From positions 17,330-81,329 of the forward strand of contig DGRX01000027.1 of the NCBI GenBank assembly GCA_002391235.1: a stretch of DNA of 64,000 nucleotides, written 5' to 3'. Under the pieces are notes generated by a model. That model worked only from the letters and a program-made list of their open reading frames with translations, ran no database searches and had not been told where the DNA came from. A program made the translations under genes and the position numbers. This document shows positions 1-9,017 of the stretch, one piece after another (position 1 is the stretch's first letter; the number at the start of each line of letters is the position of its first letter). Source of the stretch: Treponema sp. UBA4377. Its GTDB lineage: Bacteria > Spirochaetota > Spirochaetia > Treponematales > Treponemataceae.

Positions 1-1
1 G

Positions 2-784
2 AAAAAGCATCCCGTACAAAAGATTCTTGCCGATCCTGCCGATTCTGCCGCTTCTTTCGGGTTTTCTCTGTCTGAATTAAAAAATAACGTGCCTGAGCCT
101 AAGCTTGAAAACTTTGAATACGCTCTAAAGGCCAGCGCCTACTGGAAATACGCCGACGTTTCGTTATACGGTTTTTACGGCTATGACCGTCTTCCGTCTT
201 CGTTTAAACTGGATGGTTTGAACATGGACTACAATAGGTCCCTTATGGTTGGCGCTGACGCTTCGATTCCTTTGGGAGGGTTTGTCCTTCGTCTTGAAGG
301 GGCTTTCTTTTATGACTCGGCGATTCCAAAGACAAAAATCGACATTGATTTAAGCGACTACTTGGCCATTTGGTCCTTTCTTGCTTCGGACCCTGACTTT
401 GGGTGCAAAAAACGCGACAAATTGGTCATGTTGGCGGGCCTTGACTGGATGCCCGGCGGCTGGATTTTGTCGGCGCAGTATTACGGAGACCTTGCCTTTG
501 GAGACATGTCGGAGCTTTCTCGCAGTAACTATGTCCACATGGCCACATTGGCTATTTCAAAAAGCTTCTTTAAGGACACTTTGGCAGTTTCCCTTGCGGG
601 GCTTGTTCAATTTGAAGAATGGAACAATATGTTTGTCTTAAACGCCTCTTACAACGCCACTGACGCGCTTGTAGTTTCCGCCTCGGTTTATTGCGTAAAT
701 ATTATTTCTGACTTGGGCTATAAGACATTCAATGATTTAAGAAATTGGGGCGGCGTGACCATAAGCGCCAAATATTCGTTTTAA
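2..784 (+). CDS. Outer-membrane beta-barrel protein, 3' part (DUF1302-like)
   Basis: The reading frame is open from the first full codon of the window, so the start lies upstream; the GTG at 89 is internal. The visible 260 residues are alternating polar/hydrophobic strands rich in Tyr, Phe, Gly and Asp and end in Tyr-Ser-Phe, the aromatic C-terminus expected of a protein inserted by BamA. The RND exporter gene starts 12 bases downstream behind AAGGAGG. A barrel protein directly before an RND/MMPL exporter is a recurrent bacterial arrangement, often annotated DUF1302. I infer that it is the outer-membrane partner of that exporter. The substrate is unknown. Confidence 0.7.
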   Translation, partial: KKHPVQKILADPADSAASFGFSLSELKNNVPEPKLENFEYALKASAYWKYADVSLYGFYGYDRLPSSFKLDGLNMDYNRSLMVGADASIPLGGFVLRLEGAFFYDSAIPKTKIDIDLSDYLAIWSFLASDPDFGCKKRDKLVMLAGLDWMPGGWILSAQYYGDLAFGDMSELSRSNYVHMATLAISKSFFKDTLAVSLAGLVQFEEWNNMFVLNASYNATDALVVSASVYCVNIISDLGYKTFNDLRNWGGVTISAKYSF

Positions 785-796
785 GGAGGAATAAAA

Positions 797-3151
797 ATGA
801 AACTATTTGACATCGATTCTTTGTTCAGGCGCGCCGCGGAAGCGCAAATAAAAAGGCGCGGGCCGATTCTTGCCGTTGCCGCGATTCTTACGATTTTCTT
901 TTTGGCGGGGCTTTTAAAATTTTCTACGATTTACGACAAGGTTCTTCTTGGAGCCACGGAAGAGCAAAAGCGGGCGGAAGAAAAATTTAAGAAAGTTTTT
1001 TCCACAGATTCCATTATGATTCTTGTCACGGCTGACGATGTTTTTTCGCCGGATGTTTTGAACGAAATAGACGTCATAGGCCGGCGGCTGGAAAAGGAAG
1101 TGGCTTATTCCCGGCCTGTCCAGTCCCTTTTGACAATGAGCGTTCCCCTTGGAAAGGAAGACGAAATAGAAATATCAAATCCCTTTGGCGGAAAAATTCC
1201 CCAGGACAAGGAAGAGCTGGCTAGAATAAAAGAATTTTTTTTAAGCCGCAAGTCTTTAGTCAACACTTTTGTTTCTGACGACGCGAAGGAATGCTGGATT
1301 ATTCTTCCCCTTGAGCAAGTGGAAGACCCTAAAATGGAAAGGGCTGGCGCCGCAAGAAAAATAGTCCAAGAGGAATCTGAAAATTCCAAGGGAATCTGCT
1401 CCCTTTATCCTGTGGGCTTTTCCTACATTGACCTTGAGGCCACCGAATACAACGTGCATGAGTCTGTCGTCCGCGTGGCCATAGGCTTTTTGGTGATGCT
1501 GGCGTTCTTGATTGTTCTTGTCCGCTCCTTTAGAGGAGTGCTTGTTTCTTTGCTTGCCAGCGTGTTTGGAATTGGAGCGGTTCTTGGAGTTTCTTCTTAT
1601 ATGGGAATCCCCGCCGACGTTGGAAGCATGTCGCTTCCGATTATGCTTGGAATGGCGCTTTCAATCGGCTATTCCCTCCACCTTATCAATTCTTTTAAAA
1701 GGCATTTTAGGCTGACGGGAAGAAGGGCGGACTCTGTGGTCGCCGCCGTGGAGGAAACCGGCTGGTCAATTCTGTTTACGGACCTAACTACAGTCGCCTC
1801 CCTTGTTTCCTTCCTTTTCTTTGAAATTTCTTCCCTTAGGTGGAGCGCCGGAATCGCGGCCTGCATTGTCGTGGCCGTTTACTTGTATGTGATGGTTTTG
1901 ATTCCCATTGCCATGAGTTATGGAAAGGACAAGGAGCCGGCCGCCGAACAAAAAGAACTTGGGGGCGCCACCAAGGTTGACCTTGCCTTTGAAAAATACG
2001 GCCGGGGAATTTTTAACAAAAGGCTTTTGGCGACTGTTTGCGCCTTCGCGGTGATGGCGGTCATGATTCCAGGCGCCAAAAAGATTTCGATAAATATGGA
2101 TGTCCTTGCGATGCAAGGCCCCAAGGTTCCGCACATAGCGCGCCTTATGGAAATGTTAAAAACCAAGCTTGGAAGCATTTACAGTTTTGACGTGATGGTT
2201 CAGCTTGATCCTAACGACGAAGACGGCTTTAGAAGCGCCGACAATCTTTTAAAGCTTGACGAGCTTATAGACGGAATGAAGGATCTTGACCTTGTGAAAA
2301 CGGTTGACGGCCGTCCATGCGTTTTGTCCGCTTGCGGAATGTTAAAGGAAATGAACAGAATGTTCAACGGCGACGACCCTGACTTCTATCGCATAGACAC
2401 GGAAGACGGCGTGGCGGCCCAAAGCCTCACTTTTTACGCGGACAATTTTTCAGATTACTTTGACATAGAGAACGACGACTTTAGCATGACCCGCCTTCAT
2501 GTGGAACTTACCGGCTACGATTCAAGAACGGTTTTGGACGACGCGGATTCCATCATAAAAAGGGGAAAAGAGCTTTTCCCCGGCGCGAAAGTTTACGCAA
2601 TCGGCTCCATTTTGGACACGGCCCGCTCCGACTTGACTCTCATAAGCATAGAACTTAAGTCAATTTTCTTCTCGCTGGCAATCATCGCCGTGATGATGAT
2701 TATGGCCTTCGCGTCCGTTAAGACTGGCCTTATCGCCATGATTCCCAACGTGTTCCCCGTTCTTGTCCTTGCGGGCTTGATGGGTTACGGCGGAATAAAC
2801 CTTGACCTTCTTACGGTAATTGTAATGCCCTTGATTTTGGGCCTTGCGGTGGACGACACGATTCACTTGATAAACCACATAAAGAACGAATTTGCCCAAA
2901 CAGGAAGTTACGCCAAGGCCACGGAGAACGCCTTCCGCGAAATAGGAAAGACTATGTTCATGACCACCATAATCTTGTGCGCCATGTTCGCGGTCTACTT
3001 GTTCTGTCCGATGAGGTTCTTTGTAACGACCGGCTTCCTTGCGATTGTGGGAATAAGCTCCGCGCTTGTGGCCGACTACACAATCACGCCTGCGGTGATT
3101 TGCTTGACCAAGCCTTTTGGAAAGGAAAAAGCCGAAGCCGGCAAGAATTAA
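797..3151 (+). CDS. RND/MMPL-family exporter
   Basis: The 784-residue inner-membrane protein has the duplicated RND layout: one N-terminal membrane segment (about residues 22-42), a periplasmic loop to about 225, a block of membrane helices to about 370, another helix near 410, a second periplasmic loop, and a last helical block from about 620 to 770. The second block carries the charged stretch GLAVDDTIH, typical of the MMPL/HpnN-like branch, where acidic residues within helices relay protons. Such proteins move lipids or other hydrophobic molecules. The start follows AAGGAGG. It is co-transcribed with the barrel protein upstream and converges on the next gene with only 12 bases between stop codons. 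The substrate cannot be read from sequence. Confidence 0.85.
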   Translation: MKLFDIDSLFRRAAEAQIKRRGPILAVAAILTIFFLAGLLKFSTIYDKVLLGATEEQKRAEEKFKKVFSTDSIMILVTADDVFSPDVLNEIDVIGRRLEKEVAYSRPVQSLLTMSVPLGKEDEIEISNPFGGKIPQDKEELARIKEFFLSRKSLVNTFVSDDAKECWIILPLEQVEDPKMERAGAARKIVQEESENSKGICSLYPVGFSYIDLEATEYNVHESVVRVAIGFLVMLAFLIVLVRSFRGVLVSLLASVFGIGAVLGVSSYMGIPADVGSMSLPIMLGMALSIGYSLHLINSFKRHFRLTGRRADSVVAAVEETGWSILFTDLTTVASLVSFLFFEISSLRWSAGIAACIVVAVYLYVMVLIPIAMSYGKDKEPAAEQKELGGATKVDLAFEKYGRGIFNKRLLATVCAFAVMAVMIPGAKKISINMDVLAMQGPKVPHIARLMEMLKTKLGSIYSFDVMVQLDPNDEDGFRSADNLLKLDELIDGMKDLDLVKTVDGRPCVLSACGMLKEMNRMFNGDDPDFYRIDTEDGVAAQSLTFYADNFSDYFDIENDDFSMTRLHVELTGYDSRTVLDDADSIIKRGKELFPGAKVYAIGSILDTARSDLTLISIELKSIFFSLAIIAVMMIMAFASVKTGLIAMIPNVFPVLVLAGLMGYGGINLDLLTVIVMPLILGLAVDDTIHLINHIKNEFAQTGSYAKATENAFREIGKTMFMTTIILCAMFAVYLFCPMRFFVTTGFLAIVGISSALVADYTITPAVICLTKPFGKEKAEAGKN

Positions 3152-3163
3152 GCGCGGAAGATC

Positions 3164-3790
3164 TTAGTAGCTCTTAGATTCAAGGGCTTCCAGCTTTTGA
3201 AGTTCCTCGTTGACCCGCTCAAGCTCGCGGTTAAGGATTTTTTTATAGTCCAGCTCCGAGCTTGAGATGCGGGCGTTTTCGTCTTCCCAGAAAGGCAGGT
3301 CGGCGAGATGCAAAAAGCGGAATTTTGTTTCGCTGGCTTTTTCAGACCAAAGCTTGGCTTCCCGCCAATAGTAAAGGCCTGCCTCGTAGCAGCTTTTGGC
3401 TTTTTTTAGGTTGGCCAAATATTCGTCTTTCCAAGGAGCGTCGTAAAAGCAAATCGCCCTCTTGTCGTAAACGCGGGCCAGGCGCATGTGCTGCTCAATC
3501 AGTTTTAGGTTCAAGTGCATTTGGAAAAGGTTCCGGTATTTTTCCCATTCGTCCTTAGTCTGAATTTTCGCCCTGGCGTAAAGGGGATTGGCAAAGTCGG
3601 CGCGGACGGCCTGCTCCAGCCAGTAAATGTTTTCCATGCAGTCGTCGGGATACTGCTGGTAGTGGACGTGGTAAAGCTTGTAAAAGTCCTCTTTGTACTT
3701 GCACATGTAAGAAAAGGCCGGCAGGCATAAAAAGGCCGCCGCGCCGAGCGCGAGAGCGAGGACAAAAATTTTTTTCGCGAACTTTTTCAC
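3164..3790 (-). CDS. Exported protein of unknown function
   Basis: The 208-residue product has a clear signal peptide (Lys-rich start, hydrophobic core to about residue 27, no lipobox) followed by an Ala-, Lys-, Glu- and aromatic-rich, probably helical domain. It is likely periplasmic. The start is GTG and overlaps the tmk stop by four bases (GTGA), so it is translated with tmk. I see no enzymatic motif. The regular Tyr/Trp and Leu spacing would suit a TPR-like helical repeat, but I cannot show one. I do not recognise the family. Confidence 0.6.
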   Translation of the reverse strand: MKKFAKKIFVLALALGAAAFLCLPAFSYMCKYKEDFYKLYHVHYQQYPDDCMENIYWLEQAVRADFANPLYARAKIQTKDEWEKYRNLFQMHLNLKLIEQHMRLARVYDKRAICFYDAPWKDEYLANLKKAKSCYEAGLYYWREAKLWSEKASETKFRFLHLADLPFWEDENARISSSELDYKKILNRELERVNEELQKLEALESKSY

Positions 3791-4407
3791 GAATTTATTA
3801 TCGGAAGAATTTCCTTCCAGATTAAATCTGAAATTTTTTCTTTGGGAAGGGTGGCGTCAAGCTCTACGATTCTCATGCCGCTGTTTTCTAGTTTTTTGTA
3901 TCGGTCGATTATCGCGCGGTAGCGCGAAGCGGTGTCGCTAAGGAACTTTTCGTTTTCGTATATCTCCTTGGCCTCCCCGCGCTTTTCGACGCGTTCAAGG
4001 GATTTTTGCGCCGAAATGTCAAAGAAAAACAAAAGTTGGGGCAGGGGAAAGGGGCTGTTGAGCGTTTTGGGCAAGTCCTCGCCGCAAGTCACGCCCTGGT
4101 AGGCCAGGTTTGAAAAGAGGTACCTGTCCGATACAACTGTCAAGCCGTTTTTGGTTTGGTCAACAATTCCGCCTTGTCCCCAAAGGTGTTCCGCCCTGTC
4201 CGCGGCAAAGAGGTAGGCCGCCGTTTGCGGGGCGACTTTTTCTTTTCCGGCCAAAATCTGGCGCAAGAATTTTCCGGTCGGCCTTTCTGTCGGCTCGGCC
4301 GTGAAGGCGATTTTTTTGCCTGAGTCCCGTTCCGCCAAAAGCCGCATTTGGGTTGAAGTGCCCGCTCCGTCTATTCCCTCAAAAACTACAAAATTGTTAA
4401 GTATCAT
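3787..4407 (-). CDS. tmk: Thymidylate kinase (dTMP kinase)
   Basis: Phosphorylates dTMP to dTDP. I chose the ATG at 4407, giving 206 residues, the usual family length; the frame stays open upstream but that part resembles nothing. The family signature DRYLFSNLAYQG, which binds the nucleotide, is present, as is an RGEAKEIYE segment like the usual RGE lid motif. The P-loop reads FEGIDGAGTSTQ: where thymidylate kinases normally have Lys (GAGKTT or GAGKST) there is Thr17. That is unusual for an active kinase, although the rest is intact. GAGG lies eight bases before the start. It is divergent from tamB. Confidence 0.85.
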   Translation of the reverse strand: MILNNFVVFEGIDGAGTSTQMRLLAERDSGKKIAFTAEPTERPTGKFLRQILAGKEKVAPQTAAYLFAADRAEHLWGQGGIVDQTKNGLTVVSDRYLFSNLAYQGVTCGEDLPKTLNSPFPLPQLLFFFDISAQKSLERVEKRGEAKEIYENEKFLSDTASRYRAIIDRYKKLENSGMRIVELDATLPKEKISDLIWKEILPIINS

Positions 4408-4419
4408 AGTAGAAAACCT

Positions 4420-4446
4420 CAAAATTTTGGCCAAAACAGCCGATAA
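4420..4446 (+). promoter_or_regulatory. Candidate sigma-28 promoter ahead of tamB
   Basis: CAAAATTT, 11 bases, then GCCGATAA. The FliA-type consensus is TAAAGTTT-N11-GCCGATAA, so 14 of 16 positions match with the exact spacer. It would give a leader of about 70 bases to the tamB ATG. It lies beside the tmk start on the other strand, and GCCGATAA occurs elsewhere by chance, so this is a candidate only. Confidence 0.35.
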
Positions 4447-4524
4447 TATATAAGGTATACCATAATGCAAAATTTTGCAATGTCGCGTCTGTTTTTTTTA
4501 GCGCGCAGGGGGCTTCGTGTCTAG

Positions 4525-7500
4525 ATGAAGTTCAAGCAGCGTTACATAAAAATCGGCGTTTGCGTGTTATTCTTTTTTTCTCTTCTTGTTGTTGTAAACA
4601 GGCTTTTGCATCCTGTGTACAGCCGCATTGGAACGCAAATCCAAAGAACAGTTGACTCTTACCGCGAAAGCCTTAAGGAAAACGCCGGCCTTCAGATTTC
4701 CTACAAGTCTCTTTCTCCGTCGGTTTTGTCCGGAGTGAATGTCAACGGAATTTCCATCGTTGACGCAAAGAGCGGTTTGGAAGTCGCGTCGATTGGCCGT
4801 TTGTTCTTGGATTATTCAATGCGCGACCTTTTTAGGGGAAAGATTGCGGGATGCGTCGAAGGCCTTTTGCTGCGCGACGTTGAGATAAAAATCATATCCG
4901 GCGAAAATGATTTTTGGCTGACTCAAATTTTGGAAAAACGAAAGGCCAGCCAAAGCGATGACCTTGAAGCCAAGCCCTACAGCGAGCGCTTTAAGGAATT
5001 GCTGGACAAAGTGAATTTGCAAAACGCCAACATTAAGCTTGACTCGGACTTGCGCGTTTACCGTTTGCGCTTTCTCTTTAAATCCGCCGGCCAATCTTTT
5101 GAGGCGAACATTTCAAAGGCTTTGATCGGAGCCAGGGGACAAAACAAGATTGACGCGAGTTTTTCAGGCGTTTTGGAAGCGGCTCTTGGATCTGAAACAA
5201 TGTCCGCCGGCCTTGACTTTTCGGCCTTGATTCCGCGCGGCGTTGACGGAAGCTCCGCCGTCTTGCGCTTTACTGACGTCGCCGCCTTTAATTACCGCGC
5301 TCGCTTTATCGGTTTTTTGGCGGAATACAGGTCGCAAAAACTAAGCTTTAAGATGCTGCCAAGCGCGAGGAACATTTACGCCGAAGCGAGCGTGGATTTT
5401 GAAAGCGCTGATTGCGTCGCGAACCTTTTTGCCGACGGCTTTAACATGAACAACTTTGTTCAAACCAGCAACAGCGACACGTTGACGCAAGGCTTGTTTG
5501 GAATGAACTTTTCGCTAAAGGCGTCGGCAAAATATAATTACAGAAGCGATGACTTTGGCTATAATTCAAGCGGCGACATTTTCGTTCCGGCGGACGTGAT
5601 TCCAGCCGAAAAATTCCAAAGCGACACAATCATTTCATACTCGCTTTACGGCAACGAAAAAAGAATAACGATTCCGTATTTTAAGACTTCCGGCGAACGC
5701 TACAACTTAAGCTTTGACGGCGCCTTTGATTTTGCAAGCAAACGGCCCTCGGGAACTTTGAGCGTGGAGTCCTTTGTCCTTCCAAACGGCGGAGAAATTT
5801 CAACCGAGATCTTTGTCGAAGAATACAAAAACGGTTTTATGTGCTTTGCGCCGCAGGTCTTCTTTGGCGAAAACGTTTATACCGCCGCGCAGCTTACAGC
5901 GCTTCCGTCCGCGGATTCTTGGGATTGGACTTTTGAAGTTTCTGACTATTCCCATGACGACGAGCCTGGCGTTGTTTCTGTCTTTGGAAGCTATTCTTCT
6001 GAAAACAAGGCGGCGCAAGCCTCGCTTTCATTTAGCGCGATTTATCTTGACAGCATTGTAAAGACCGCCGCTTTCTTTGCGGAAGAAAACATGAAACCGC
6101 TTTTGATGGCGGCCTCCGACGCGGTCAAGTCTTACGTTTTCTCTTGCGACATTTTCGCTTCGGGAGTTGGAAAGGAATTTTCGTTTAGCGTGCCTTACGC
6201 GCTTTTGGCAAACACAAGCCGCGACGACCAAATGCTGATTTTCGAGGCTGACGGCAACGACCAAACATTCCAGTTGTCGCGCCTTGAATTTATTTTTGGC
6301 GGTCAAAAGATTGTGATGGACGGCCTTGTGGAAAAGCTTGCCGATTCAAAAGACCGTTTGTTGAACGGACGTTTGGAGTTGAACGGCATTCCGTACACTT
6401 TCTCTGGTTTGGCCAACAAGAGGTGGATTGAAATCAATTCTGAATACGGCTTGCGATTTACTCTCAAGACGGACACGTCGGGCGAGGTGGCCAAGCTTGA
6501 CGGCTCCTTTGAGGCGACAGGGTTCCCGGTAAAAATCAATAACAGAACTTTCTCGTTTACAACTGAATCAAACTTTTCTTATTCGATCGACAAGGGCATA
6601 CGCGCCTTGGTTCCTTACTTTGACGGCCGCCTGTTGGAAGGAACCAGTTCGCTTGATCCTGTCATAACGTTTGCGGCTGACATTGACCAAGGCGGCGCTT
6701 ACTTTGACAGTTTGACTTATTCCGACAATGTTTCCACGCTGAACGGAAGCGGCGTTGTCGTTTATCGATTTGACGAAGATGTTTTTGAAAGCGCGGACTT
6801 TAATTTTGATTTGTCCAACTCGATGGGCGAAGAAAAAATAAAGCTGGAAGGAAATTTCGTAAACTCATTAAAGACGCCGCTTACTGTAGGCTCTCTTTTC
6901 TCTGGAACTTTCTTAAACAATCTTTTTATAACGACAACGCTTAATGTCGACTCCCTTCGCTCCGAGCGTTTCTTTGCCGGCTCCGAGAACAGCGACACTG
7001 TCAACGCCAACATTGTGGCGCAAGGAATGGCTGCAAATCCCTTTGTGACCATCGACATTCCAAGCGCCGTTATGACAATACAAGGAAAGCCCCTGCGCTT
7101 GACGGCCCAAGCGGTTGTCGAAGACAAGGTGTTCTCAATCCAAAAAGCGGAAGCCACTTGGGGCGACAGCAAGTTTACGAATATTTTGGCGGACTTTGAC
7201 CAAAAAACTTGGGACGGAAAATTAACCTTTGACTTAAAGACAAATCTTTTTGGAAACAATGTTCTTGCCAGCGCGCAGGCAAAGGTCCAGGCGCTTAGCG
7301 AAGTGGGAAAGGGCGTTCCTGATTCCCTTAACATTGAGTTTGACGCGATAGAAAAGAAAGCCGACAAAAAGCGGCGAAAGAGCTACCACATTGGATTGAT
7401 GAAAATTCAAAACCAATTGATCGTCTCTTCAAGCCAAAACATCGGCTTGAATGGAACCATAACTGATTTGCGCGACTTGGATCTTGAAATCAAGAACGCG

Positions 7501-8997
7501 ATTCCTTTTAACATGAAAATACAAGGGAGCGTGTCCAAGGAAGACTTGAACGTTTCTGTTTCCGACATCCAGATTAATGGCCGCGAGCTTGTAGAGTCTC
7601 TTGGAGTGAAGATTGTAAGAATCTTTAAGGGCGTCGCGACTGGAGGCTTTATGTTGACCGGTCCGGTTTCAGATCCAAAATTTTACGGACAAATCGACAT
7701 TCCCAACGCTGAATTTAATTTTCCGAATTTCTTTAGGAAACACGCTTCGACTCCCATGATTTCGCTTTTCTTGGAAGGCTCTCAATTTTACACAGAGCCC
7801 ACCCGCTGTCATTTGCAAAACCAGCCGCTTGACGTGACTGTAAGCATTCAAATGAACCGCCTGGCCTTGGACAGCCTTGAAGTCAGAATCCAAACGATTA
7901 AGGACAATTTTGTTCCGCTCAACATAAATCTTTCTGAAATCCATGTAAAGGGCGACTTCTTGGCGGACCTTGCGGTAACTTTGGAAAATGACACGATCGG
8001 CGTGTCCGGCGACTTGACCGCAAAAAATGCCAACGCGGAATTTGGCGCCACTCGAATCGACGAAATTATTTCGGGCCTCGCTCCCGTCGAAGACAATGAC
8101 GACGACGATGACGGAATGCCTGTTGACGTTGACTTAAGGATTAGGTCGGCCCAGCGCGTTCAAATTTCATATTCCACTTTCTTGCGCGCGGTTATCGTTC
8201 CTGGAAGCGAAATGGAGGTTTCGTATTCCAGCGAGGACAAGCGGTTGGTATTGGACGGCAACGTTCCGATTAGAAGCGGAGAAATCGTGTACATGAATTC
8301 CAGCTTTTACATTAGGGAAGGCGAGATTCACTTTAGCAGCAACGACGAAAGCTTTGATCCAAGCGTTTCTGTTTTGGCGGAATGCAAGACGCGCGACGAA
8401 AACAGCGAGCCGGTAACGATTACTTTGCAAGTGGAAAAGCAAAGGCTAAGCCAATTGTCCCCGAGGCTAAGCTCAAGCCCCGCCAGGTCAGAGCGCGAGA
8501 TTATGGAAATCTTGGGAGGCCTTTTGACTGCAAATTCCAATAACGCGGCTTCATTGGCCCTGGCGACTGGCGATTACGCCCTCCAATCAGTTTTGATAAG
8601 AAGATTGGAAAATGCATTGCGTGATTTCTTCAAATTTGATATATTCTCTGTAAGGACAATGGTTGTCCAAAACGCCGTTAAACAGAGCGTCAATCGAAAT
8701 TCTTCCGGTTCGGACAACTTAACCGGTAACTATTTGGACGGTACGACTGTTTATATTGGTAAATACTTTGGCGAAGCGATATTTGCGGATGCGATGTTAA
8801 GGCTGGATTACGATAGGAACCGCAGGGGAAACAACTATACGTATGACGGTATCTCGCTTAGGCCTGAATTGGGATTTGAATTGGCGGCTCCTTTTGCCAA
8901 GGTTAGATGGAGCATGTCGCCCGATTTGGAAAGCATTCTCAATATGAAAATTGTTGAGAACACCGCGCTTACTTTGTCATGGAAATTTAGTTTTTAA
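4525..8997 (+). CDS. tamB: TamB-like translocation and assembly module protein
   Basis: The 1490-residue protein has one N-terminal membrane anchor (about residues 10-30), a very long stretch of short beta strands with AsmA/TamB-like character, and a C-terminal TamB (DUF490) region from about 1050 on. It ends in LSWKFSF, with a terminal Phe. TamB proteins form a lipid-conducting beta groove that spans the periplasm and works with an Omp85 protein. Here bamA starts 20 bases downstream, and skp and mutS follow, so it leads a four-gene outer-membrane assembly operon. An acidic run (DNDDDDD, near residue 1192) splits the C-terminal region. The start ATG has AGGGGG 12 bases upstream, a long spacing. 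Confidence 0.85.
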   Translation: MKFKQRYIKIGVCVLFFFSLLVVVNRLLHPVYSRIGTQIQRTVDSYRESLKENAGLQISYKSLSPSVLSGVNVNGISIVDAKSGLEVASIGRLFLDYSMRDLFRGKIAGCVEGLLLRDVEIKIISGENDFWLTQILEKRKASQSDDLEAKPYSERFKELLDKVNLQNANIKLDSDLRVYRLRFLFKSAGQSFEANISKALIGARGQNKIDASFSGVLEAALGSETMSAGLDFSALIPRGVDGSSAVLRFTDVAAFNYRARFIGFLAEYRSQKLSFKMLPSARNIYAEASVDFESADCVANLFADGFNMNNFVQTSNSDTLTQGLFGMNFSLKASAKYNYRSDDFGYNSSGDIFVPADVIPAEKFQSDTIISYSLYGNEKRITIPYFKTSGERYNLSFDGAFDFASKRPSGTLSVESFVLPNGGEISTEIFVEEYKNGFMCFAPQVFFGENVYTAAQLTALPSADSWDWTFEVSDYSHDDEPGVVSVFGSYSSENKAAQASLSFSAIYLDSIVKTAAFFAEENMKPLLMAASDAVKSYVFSCDIFASGVGKEFSFSVPYALLANTSRDDQMLIFEADGNDQTFQLSRLEFIFGGQKIVMDGLVEKLADSKDRLLNGRLELNGIPYTFSGLANKRWIEINSEYGLRFTLKTDTSGEVAKLDGSFEATGFPVKINNRTFSFTTESNFSYSIDKGIRALVPYFDGRLLEGTSSLDPVITFAADIDQGGAYFDSLTYSDNVSTLNGSGVVVYRFDEDVFESADFNFDLSNSMGEEKIKLEGNFVNSLKTPLTVGSLFSGTFLNNLFITTTLNVDSLRSERFFAGSENSDTVNANIVAQGMAANPFVTIDIPSAVMTIQGKPLRLTAQAVVEDKVFSIQKAEATWGDSKFTNILADFDQKTWDGKLTFDLKTNLFGNNVLASAQAKVQALSEVGKGVPDSLNIEFDAIEKKADKKRRKSYHIGLMKIQNQLIVSSSQNIGLNGTITDLRDLDLEIKNAIPFNMKIQGSVSKEDLNVSVSDIQINGRELVESLGVKIVRIFKGVATGGFMLTGPVSDPKFYGQIDIPNAEFNFPNFFRKHASTPMISLFLEGSQFYTEPTRCHLQNQPLDVTVSIQMNRLALDSLEVRIQTIKDNFVPLNINLSEIHVKGDFLADLAVTLENDTIGVSGDLTAKNANAEFGATRIDEIISGLAPVEDNDDDDDGMPVDVDLRIRSAQRVQISYSTFLRAVIVPGSEMEVSYSSEDKRLVLDGNVPIRSGEIVYMNSSFYIREGEIHFSSNDESFDPSVSVLAECKTRDENSEPVTITLQVEKQRLSQLSPRLSSSPARSEREIMEILGGLLTANSNNAASLALATGDYALQSVLIRRLENALRDFFKFDIFSVRTMVVQNAVKQSVNRNSSGSDNLTGNYLDGTTVYIGKYFGEAIFADAMLRLDYDRNRRGNNYTYDGISLRPELGFELAAPFAKVRWSMSPDLESILNMKIVENTALTLSWKFSF

Positions 8998-9017
8998 AAA
9001 AATTGGGGTATTTAATT

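Noticed and set aside
4421..4480. AAAATTTT and GCAAAATTTTGC palindromes between tmk and tamB as operator or terminator
   Set aside because: They are short AT palindromes with no partner site or T run, and can occur by chance in this AT-rich gap.
6762..7367. A 201-codon open frame antisense to tamB
   Set aside because: The translation is low-complexity Ser/Ala/Lys text with no start signal; it mirrors tamB codons.
9003..9017. TTG at 9003 as the bamA start
   Set aside because: The ATG at 9018 gives a normal signal peptide and sits behind GGGG.
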